Of a stretch of 34,333 bases of DNA, positions 28,537 through 34,333 are shown in pieces. Positions within the stretch are counted from its first letter, which is position 1. Each line of letters opens with the position of its first letter. Both the position numbers and the translations under genes were made by a program. This DNA is from a virus, in the IMG/VR virus record IMGVR_UViG_3300030104_002411, positions 1 to 34,333 of that record; one strand, 5' to 3'. The notes below the pieces were generated by a model that was given only the letters and a program-made list of their open reading frames with translations, was not told the origin of the DNA and did no database searches.

Positions 28537-31323
28537 ATGGCAGATACATTTACAACAAACTTAAACCTAACTAAACCAGAACCAGGTGCATCCGAAGATA
28601 CCTGGGGTATTAAACTTAACGCAGACCTAGACACCATTGATGCCATCTTTGGTTCAGGTGGCACATCTGTTTCGCTTGGTAATGTTTCTGTCGATCAGTT
28701 GGATCTAGGCGACAACGAAAGAGTCAGACTAGGTGCTGGTCAAGATTTACAAATCTACCACGATGGTAGTAACAGTTATATACAAGATGCTGGAACTGGT
28801 TCTTTAATCTTAGAAGGCACAACATCTACACAAATTAAAGGTTCATCTTTTGTGATTCTTAGGTCAAATGCTGGTGAAAATATGTTAATTGCAAATGCAA
28901 ATGGCTCAGTTGACCTTTACAATGACGGTGTCAAAAAACTAACCACAACCTCATCAGGTATAGATGTTACTGGTGGTGCTTCTTTTACATCAGGCAATAG
29001 AGATTTAGACATTATATTAGCTGATAGCCCAGCTTCAGGTAATGCAGGAGTACAAATAACAGCAGGTGCTAGTGATTTCTTAGGTTTGTATGGTGGGTCA
29101 AGTAATGGTGAATTATTACTTGGTTCTAACAATACTGAACGTATGAGAATAAATAGTTCTGGCAACGTTGGTATAGGAACGAGTTCGCCAAGTCATAAGC
29201 TACATGTTGAAGCAACTGATGATTTAGCTTTCAGATTAACAAGAACAGGAGTTAGAAGTTTTAGTCAATACATAGGAAGTACAGGTAAATTTATAATTAG
29301 AGATTTATCAGGAACACCTGCTGACAGACTAACCATTGATACCACAGGCAACGTAGGCATAGGAACGAGTTCGCCAAGTAATAAATTACATGTCAATTCA
29401 GGCACAACAGATAAAGTAGCCGTTTTTGAAAGTAGTGACGCTGCATCTTATGTTGAACTCAAAGACTCAACAGCATCTTCATACCTTCTTAATTCACAGG
29501 GTAAATTATTATTACAAGCCGACCCAAATAATGCATCAGGTTCTACTAGAATTGCTTTTGAACTTGATGGTTCTGAAAAAGCCAGAATAGACAGTTCAGG
29601 CAGACTACTAATCGGTAAAACAGCAGTTGATAATGCTACAGTTGGTTTTAGATTTGATGGTGCTTCAGGTTTTGCTTCTATTGCTAGAGATGGTGGAGAA
29701 CCTTTATACCTAAACAGAAAAACATCTGATGGTACTATTTTAAAATTTGCCAAAAACGACACTCTTGTAGGTAGTATTGGTGTTGATAATAGTAATAATC
29801 TTTACATACAAGGAGATACTACTAACTCAGGATTACAATGCGGTACTAATGCAGTATTACCACACCAATCAGGTGCGGATGTTGATGCAACCATAGCACT
29901 TGGTGGTGCTACAAGAAGATTTACTTCATTACACCTTTCAGGTGGCTTAATTAATGATAATGCTAGTGGTGTCTTAACATTTAGAACAAACAGTTCTGAA
30001 CGCATGAGAATAGACAGTTCAGGCAACGTAGGCATAGGAACGAGTTCGCCAGCTAGAATATTAGATGTTAATGGTACAGCCAGACTTTCAGATGGTTCAA
30101 GTTTAGAGTGGGGTGGTACAAGTGCAAATATTGCAGGTTCTTCCTCAAGCAATACATTATTTTTTAACACAGCATCAACTGAACGTATGAGAATAAACAG
30201 TTCAGGCAACGTCGGTATCGGAACGAGTTCGCCAGGTTCTAAGTTGCATATACAAGGTTCTGCTCCTGAATTTAGAATTTACAGCGATACTACCACTGGT
30301 GGTAATATTAACTTTATTGACCAAGCATGGCAGTCTCAAATTCAAGGAACTGGTGGAAACTTGCTATTCAAGACTGGCGGTACTACCGAAAGAGTCAGAA
30401 TAGATACCTCAGGCAAGGTTGGTATAGGAACGAGTTCGCCTTCAGTTGCTTTACACGTTTCAAAATCTGGAACAGATGCAAAAATAAGAATACAAGATAC
30501 TGATGGTACAAATCAGTTTACAACAATTAGTCAAAATGGTGGACAACTACAAATATTTGCTAGAAATAATACTAGTAATGGTTCTATTCAATTTTTCGGT
30601 AATAACGGCAGTGGTTCAAGCGAATATGCTAGGTTTGATAATTCAGGAAATCTCGGCATAGGAACTACTTCGCCTTCTCACAAGCTAGATATTGTTGGTG
30701 GTGGACTAGAGATTACAGAAGAAGAAACTACTGATGCTATTGCTATCTTAGATGCTAATAATTCAAATACTAAATACTTTAGTATTCAAGGCGATAATGG
30801 TGAATGTAATATTAATAACCCAGCAGGAGACCTTGTTTTACAAAGAGGTGGTACAACTAGATTAACTTGTACTTCAAGTGGCGTTGCTGTTAATGGTGCT
30901 TTATCTAAATCATCAGGTTCATTTAAAATTGACCATCCACTAAAACCAGACACACATCATCTTGTTCACTCATTTGTTGAAGGCCCTCAAGCTGATAACC
31001 TTTATAGAGGTGTAATTGAACTAAACAATGGTAAAGCTACTATAGACCTTGATGAATGGTTTGGTATGACACCAGGCACATTCTTAGCCTTAAATAGAGA
31101 TATACAAGCCTTTGTTAATAATGCAGACACTTGGGATCTTGTTAGAGCTAAAGTTATGGGTTCACAACTTATTATTGATTGTCAAAACCCAAATTCAAAT
31201 GCTGAAGTATCTTGGTTGGTCATAGGTGAAAGACAAGATAAAGAAATACACGATTCAGTCTTAACTGACGATAACGGTAAGGTTATTGTCGAACCACTAA
31301 AAACAACAGAAAATAATGTATAA
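28537..31323 (+). CDS. Large tail fiber/spike with [10 protein letters not shown] repeats, 928 aa
   Basis: The N-terminal ~45 residues ([20 protein letters not shown] then [12 protein letters not shown]) form the virion-anchoring module shared with the next fiber. The shaft has at least six units containing [12 protein letters not shown], often led by ERMRI. The C-terminal domain (~790-928: [45 protein letters not shown]) is one I know from other marine-phage fibers and may hold the receptor-binding tip. Five shaft units share nearly identical 29-base DNA, which implies recent duplication or gene conversion. AAGG precedes the ATG. Confidence 0.85.
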   Translation: MADTFTTNLNLTKPEPGASEDTWGIKLNADLDTIDAIFGSGGTSVSLGNVSVDQLDLGDNERVRLGAGQDLQIYHDGSNSYIQDAGTGSLILEGTTSTQIKGSSFVILRSNAGENMLIANANGSVDLYNDGVKKLTTTSSGIDVTGGASFTSGNRDLDIILADSPASGNAGVQITAGASDFLGLYGGSSNGELLLGSNNTERMRINSSGNVGIGTSSPSHKLHVEATDDLAFRLTRTGVRSFSQYIGSTGKFIIRDLSGTPADRLTIDTTGNVGIGTSSPSNKLHVNSGTTDKVAVFESSDAASYVELKDSTASSYLLNSQGKLLLQADPNNASGSTRIAFELDGSEKARIDSSGRLLIGKTAVDNATVGFRFDGASGFASIARDGGEPLYLNRKTSDGTILKFAKNDTLVGSIGVDNSNNLYIQGDTTNSGLQCGTNAVLPHQSGADVDATIALGGATRRFTSLHLSGGLINDNASGVLTFRTNSSERMRIDSSGNVGIGTSSPARILDVNGTARLSDGSSLEWGGTSANIAGSSSSNTLFFNTASTERMRINSSGNVGIGTSSPGSKLHIQGSAPEFRIYSDTTTGGNINFIDQAWQSQIQGTGGNLLFKTGGTTERVRIDTSGKVGIGTSSPSVALHVSKSGTDAKIRIQDTDGTNQFTTISQNGGQLQIFARNNTSNGSIQFFGNNGSGSSEYARFDNSGNLGIGTTSPSHKLDIVGGGLEITEEETTDAIAILDANNSNTKYFSIQGDNGECNINNPAGDLVLQRGGTTRLTCTSSGVAVNGALSKSSGSFKIDHPLKPDTHHLVHSFVEGPQADNLYRGVIELNNGKATIDLDEWFGMTPGTFLALNRDIQAFVNNADTWDLVRAKVMGSQLIIDCQNPNSNAEVSWLVIGERQDKEIHDSVLTDDNGKVIVEPLKTTENNV
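29161..30674 (+). repeat. Interspersed 29-bp repeats inside fiber gene
   Basis: GGCAACGT-GG-AT-GGAACGAGTTCGCC (about 29 bp) occurs at 29161-29189, 29347-29375, 30022-30050, 30205-30233, 30412-30440, and in diverged form at 30646-30674. The spelled codons (ACG AGT TCG CC) are rare in this genome yet kept, so the likeness is at DNA level. All copies are in one frame. Confidence 0.85.
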
Positions 31324-31350
31324 TTTTATGAATAACAAAAGGAAATAAAT

Positions 31351-32646
31351 ATGCCATCATACTCAACAAATTTAAACCTAGCTAAACCAACAGTCGGTGG
31401 TGATACTAACCAATGGGGTGGCTATCTTAATACAAACACAGATACCCTGGATGGTATCTTTAACGCTGCTGGTACAGGAACATCTGTGGGCCTACAAGTT
31501 GGCTCTGGCAAAACTTTAAAAGTTGGTGGTACATTAACAGCGACAGGATCTTCTTCGTTCTCTGGCACAGTGTCTTTATCTAGCACTGTTCAATTAACTG
31601 GATCTCAAAACGAACTTAGATTTTTTGAAGCTATTGGTGGTGCTGATAACTATGTAGCACTGAAAGCACCAAACGATGCAGGCGGTGCTAATTATTCATT
31701 GGTATTACCCGCTGCTCAAGGTACAGCAGGACAATTCTTAAAACTAACAAGTTTATCTGGTACAGAAGGTTTATTACAATTCGCAAGTGTAACTACACCA
31801 GCCGATAATTATTTTGCTACTTCTGGTTTATCAAACAAAGACTTGGGAGTTGGACTTCATCTTAAAACAGGTGACAGTGGTGCTTCTAGCGTAAGTTCTA
31901 GTGCAAACCAATTAGTAATAGAAGGTAGTGGTGACTCTGGTTTATCAATTTTATCTTTTAATGATTCAGTTGGTATGATTGCTTTTGGCGATGGCCAAGA
32001 CAATGATGTTGCAAAAATTTCTTACACCCATGATGCTAATGATTTTACTTTTACCAGTGGTGGTGCAATTAATTTTGTTGCTGGCGGTTCTGGTTCAGAT
32101 TTATCTGTTTTAAGTAATGGTACTGTTTCGGTTGGTTCAGGTTCAAAGATTTCAAGCGAACTACTAAACATTACATCAGCAGGAGATTGTGCATTTTTTA
32201 AAACAACTTCTGGAGGAGAAGAAGCCTTAACTATTTGGAGATCATCAGCTAATGGTACTTTTATTAGTTTCTTAAAAACAGACGGCAATGCTTGTGGTTC
32301 AATTAATAACTCTAGTAATGGAAGCGTAACTACTTATGCCACTTCATCTGATTACAGATTAAAAGAAAATGAAGTATCCATATCAAATGGTATTGATAGA
32401 ATTAAACAATTAAATCCATATAGATTTAATTTTAAAGATAACCCAAATAATGATTTAGATGGGTTCTTTGCACACGAAGTACAAGACATTGTACCTGAAG
32501 CAGTAGTGGGAGAAAAAGATGGTGATGAAATGCAAGGCATTGACCAAGCTAAACTTGTGCCTTTAATTACCGCAGCACTACAAGAAGCAATAACAAAAAT
32601 CGAGTCACTAGAAAGTGAAATAGACCAACTAAAAGGAGTAAACTAA
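31351..32646 (+). CDS. Tail fiber with C-terminal S74 chaperone domain, 431 aa
   Basis: The N-terminal module (YSTNLNLAKPTVGGDTNQWG then GYLNTNTDTLDGIF) is paralogous to that of the upstream fiber. The middle is Gly/Ser-rich beta structure. The last ~115 residues are a full peptidase-S74 domain: SDYRLKENEVSISNGIDRIK, LNPYRFNFKD, GFFAHEVQDIVPEAVVGEKD, LVPLITAALQEAI. The Ser and Lys five residues apart are the self-cleavage dyad, and the terminal coiled coil completes the trimer chaperone. AAGGA lies eight bases before the ATG. Confidence 0.85.
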   Translation: MPSYSTNLNLAKPTVGGDTNQWGGYLNTNTDTLDGIFNAAGTGTSVGLQVGSGKTLKVGGTLTATGSSSFSGTVSLSSTVQLTGSQNELRFFEAIGGADNYVALKAPNDAGGANYSLVLPAAQGTAGQFLKLTSLSGTEGLLQFASVTTPADNYFATSGLSNKDLGVGLHLKTGDSGASSVSSSANQLVIEGSGDSGLSILSFNDSVGMIAFGDGQDNDVAKISYTHDANDFTFTSGGAINFVAGGSGSDLSVLSNGTVSVGSGSKISSELLNITSAGDCAFFKTTSGGEEALTIWRSSANGTFISFLKTDGNACGSINNSSNGSVTTYATSSDYRLKENEVSISNGIDRIKQLNPYRFNFKDNPNNDLDGFFAHEVQDIVPEAVVGEKDGDEMQGIDQAKLVPLITAALQEAITKIESLESEIDQLKGVN

Positions 32647-32647
32647 A

Positions 32648-32992
32648 ATGGCTATAGAATATAATTGGGATTGTCAAACAGTTGACTATTACCCAGAAAA
32701 AGACGACCACTCAGACGTGGTATTTAATGTGCATTGGAGAATCAATGCTGTCAGCGATCAGAAAGACAGTGAAGATAAATTCTATGCAGCAAGCGTATAT
32801 GGTACACAATCTTTAAATATAGATGATATTGAAAACTTTATCCCTTATCCAGACTTAAGCAATGAAATTGTTACTGGTTGGGTTGAAGGCGTCATGGGTG
32901 AAGAAGAAGTTAAGAACTTAAAAGACAACCTAGCAAAACAAATTGCTGACTTAATAGATCCAAAAGTCGTAACAGGCCATATCGGAAGTTAA
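32648..32992 (+). CDS. DUF7936-like small tail-region protein, 114 aa
   Basis: The sequence starts MAIEYNWDCQTVDYYPEKDD and has VVFNVHWRINAV, an acidic middle and VTGWVEGVMGEEEVKNLKDN. This resembles small proteins encoded beside fiber genes in marine phages (VV..VHWR....; W......E..V). The function is unknown. GGAG precedes the ATG at nine bases. Confidence 0.6.
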   Translation: MAIEYNWDCQTVDYYPEKDDHSDVVFNVHWRINAVSDQKDSEDKFYAASVYGTQSLNIDDIENFIPYPDLSNEIVTGWVEGVMGEEEVKNLKDNLAKQIADLIDPKVVTGHIGS

Positions 32993-32996
32993 GTGA

Positions 32997-34333
32997 ATGG
33001 CATTAATCCCCGTAACTCCACCAGCAGGTATCGTTAAGAACGGTACTGAGTATGCTAACAAAGGTCGTTGGGTTGATGGGGATTTAGTCCGTTTTGAGAA
33101 CGGCTATCTCACTCCAATCAAGGGGTGGAATAAACTCAGACAAAATCCAGTAGGCAGAATATTTAGTGGTACAGTTAGTACCACTGCTAGTAGTTTTGTT
33201 ATTACTATTACTACCACTACCGCACACGGAGCATTGGTCGGTGCTAGTGTTAATCTTAATGGTTTTGCTGCAACAGGCGGGATGCCAGCTAATCAAATAA
33301 ATCAAACTTACACGATTGCTTCCGTACCAAGCACCACAACTTTTACTATCAATACTTTCCAAGCAAATGTGCCAAGCACTGCTGCTACATTAACAAGAAC
33401 ATCAAGTGCTTCAGAAGTTGTCTTAACAGCTACACCAACAGGAATGTACGCTTACTACGATAACGATGGTAAAAAGGTTTTAGCAGTTGGTACAAGAAAC
33501 GGTGTTTTAATTTACTACGAAGAAGTCTGGTATGACATTACGCCAACAGGCTTTATAGGTGATGACACTTTATCACCACTTGGTTTTGGTGCTTATCATT
33601 TTGGTCAAGAAGATTTTGGTGATGCTCGTTCACAATCAGGCTTATCTTTTGATACTACCACTTTCTCTTTTGATAACTTTGGTGAAATACTTTTATTCTG
33701 TTCACCCTCTGACGGCAAAATATATCAATGGAATCCTAATGCTCCAGCTACCATAGGTAGTGTTGTTTCAGGAGCACCAACAAACTGTGATGGTGTGTTA
33801 GTTACGAATGAAAGACACGTTGTAGCTTTAGGAGCAGGTGGCGATCCTAGAAAGATTGCTTGGTCATCAAGAGAAACACTAAACACTTGGACAGCAGCAG
33901 CGACCAATACAGCAGGTGATTTACAAGTGCCAACAGGCGGTAGAATCTTATCAGCTTTAAAATGGCAAACAGATGTCATTATCTTTACTGACACTGGTGT
34001 TGCTAGAATGTATTACACTGGTTCTCCTTTCCTTTATGGTATTCAAGATGCTGGCACAAACTGTAAAGCGATAAGTCCTAGAACTATCGTAACGGCTGGT
34101 GCTTTCTTAGCTTGGATGGGTGAAAACTCTTTCTTTATCTTTGATGGTTCAGTCAAAGAAATACCATGTGAAGTACATGACTATATATATGACAATATAA
34201 ACTACACTTATAGACCAACATCTTCTGCTGGTCATAACTCCAACTACAATGAAATGTGGTTCTTTTTCCCAACTGGCACTTCTTTAGTACCTAATAAATA
34301 TGTTATTTGGAACTATGTTGATAATGTCTGGTC
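32997..34333 (+). CDS. Tail-accessory / stabilization protein (P22 gp10-like), N-terminal part
   Basis: The ATG four bases after the previous stop begins MALIPVTPPAGIVKNGTEYA, then NKGRWVDGDLVRFENGYLTP and IKGW. This is the standard opening of the phage stabilization protein family. The frame is open to the end of the window and joins the frame at the left end, which stops at 535, for 590 residues in all. Later segments such as KMYQWNPNAP-like strands and DTGVARMYYTGSP suit a beta-propeller. In P22 this protein closes the portal channel after packaging. Confidence 0.8.
   Translation, partial: MALIPVTPPAGIVKNGTEYANKGRWVDGDLVRFENGYLTPIKGWNKLRQNPVGRIFSGTVSTTASSFVITITTTTAHGALVGASVNLNGFAATGGMPANQINQTYTIASVPSTTTFTINTFQANVPSTAATLTRTSSASEVVLTATPTGMYAYYDNDGKKVLAVGTRNGVLIYYEEVWYDITPTGFIGDDTLSPLGFGAYHFGQEDFGDARSQSGLSFDTTTFSFDNFGEILLFCSPSDGKIYQWNPNAPATIGSVVSGAPTNCDGVLVTNERHVVALGAGGDPRKIAWSSRETLNTWTAAATNTAGDLQVPTGGRILSALKWQTDVIIFTDTGVARMYYTGSPFLYGIQDAGTNCKAISPRTIVTAGAFLAWMGENSFFIFDGSVKEIPCEVHDYIYDNINYTYRPTSSAGHNSNYNEMWFFFPTGTSLVPNKYVIWNYVDNVW
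34235..34333. repeat. 99-bp terminal redundancy, right copy
   Basis: Identical to bases 1-99. The join restores one open reading frame, which supports a circular or circularly permuted molecule of about 34,234 bp. Confidence 0.95.

Noticed and set aside
29161-30674. CRISPR-like regularly spaced repeats
   Set aside because: Copies are in frame in one long gene, spacing is irregular (about 186, 675, 183, 207, 234 bp) and they encode a known fiber motif.
33165-33185. Perfect inverted repeat AGTGGTAC-AGTTA-GTACCACT
   Set aside because: It lies inside the tail-accessory coding region, has no T-run, and reads as ordinary Ser/Thr/Val codons. I see no reason to call it regulatory.

Overview
The window is one complete small temperate podovirus genome, opened at an arbitrary point. 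The first 99 bases (1-99) are identical to the last 99 (34235-34333). The contig therefore closes into a circle of about 34,234 bp, and the tail-accessory gene that starts at 32997 continues at the left end to 535. Base composition is AT-rich with mostly A/T-ending codons. Gene density is very high, with most junctions overlapping as ATGA or TAATG. The small-protein families and the low-GC style resemble marine phages, and a SAR11/Pelagibacter-like or other low-GC marine alphaproteobacterial host is a reasonable but unproven guess. The phage carries the 3' half of a tRNA that reads as tRNA-Lys(UUU), next to a tyrosine integrase, so the likely attachment site is the host tRNA-Lys gene.

Layout. 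1-5913 (+): end of the tail-accessory (gp10-like) gene, two small genes, three probable DNA-ejection/internal virion proteins and a PD-(D/E)XK nuclease-like protein. 5999-7240: attP core, integrase promoter with repeated operators or arm sites, and integrase. 7227-7824 (-): DUF3310-like gene plus a 52-aa ORF. 7952-12827 (+): early operon with an HTH/excisionase-like protein, Cas4-like DUF2800 protein, Sak4-like annealing ATPase (AAA_24), DUF669 ssDNA-binding-like protein and a Toprim primase-helicase. No DNA polymerase is visible. 12821-14171 (+): two basic microproteins, two winged-helix proteins and between them a repeat-rich, iteron-like segment with a hairpin. 14168-16337 (-): ten small genes, nine of them chained stop-to-start behind an internal terminator. 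16491-34333 (+): late region with terminase small subunit, a two-TM protein, Dam-type methyltransferase, TerL, portal, a run of Lys-rich microproteins, a lysis cassette (3-TM holin type, M15 endolysin, two single-TM coiled-coil proteins), scaffold, SU10-type major capsid protein, a UUCG terminator, tail adaptor, Gp80-like protein, repeat protein, two fibers sharing an N-terminal domain (the second with an S74 chaperone), a DUF7936-like protein and the gp10-like protein.

How it works together. The integrase and attP give site-specific lysogeny. The early operon supplies recombination and replication functions and presumably recruits the host polymerase. The late region builds a P22/SU10-like short-tailed virion. 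No classical CI repressor is recognisable, so the lysis/lysogeny switch is an open question. The most unusual features are two genes that appear to start at AUC and AUU codons, the helically phased repeat block at 13551-13666, the nested GC-rich hairpin at 17004-17069, the chained leftward micro-gene operon with an internal terminator, and nucleotide-level repeats in the large fiber gene.
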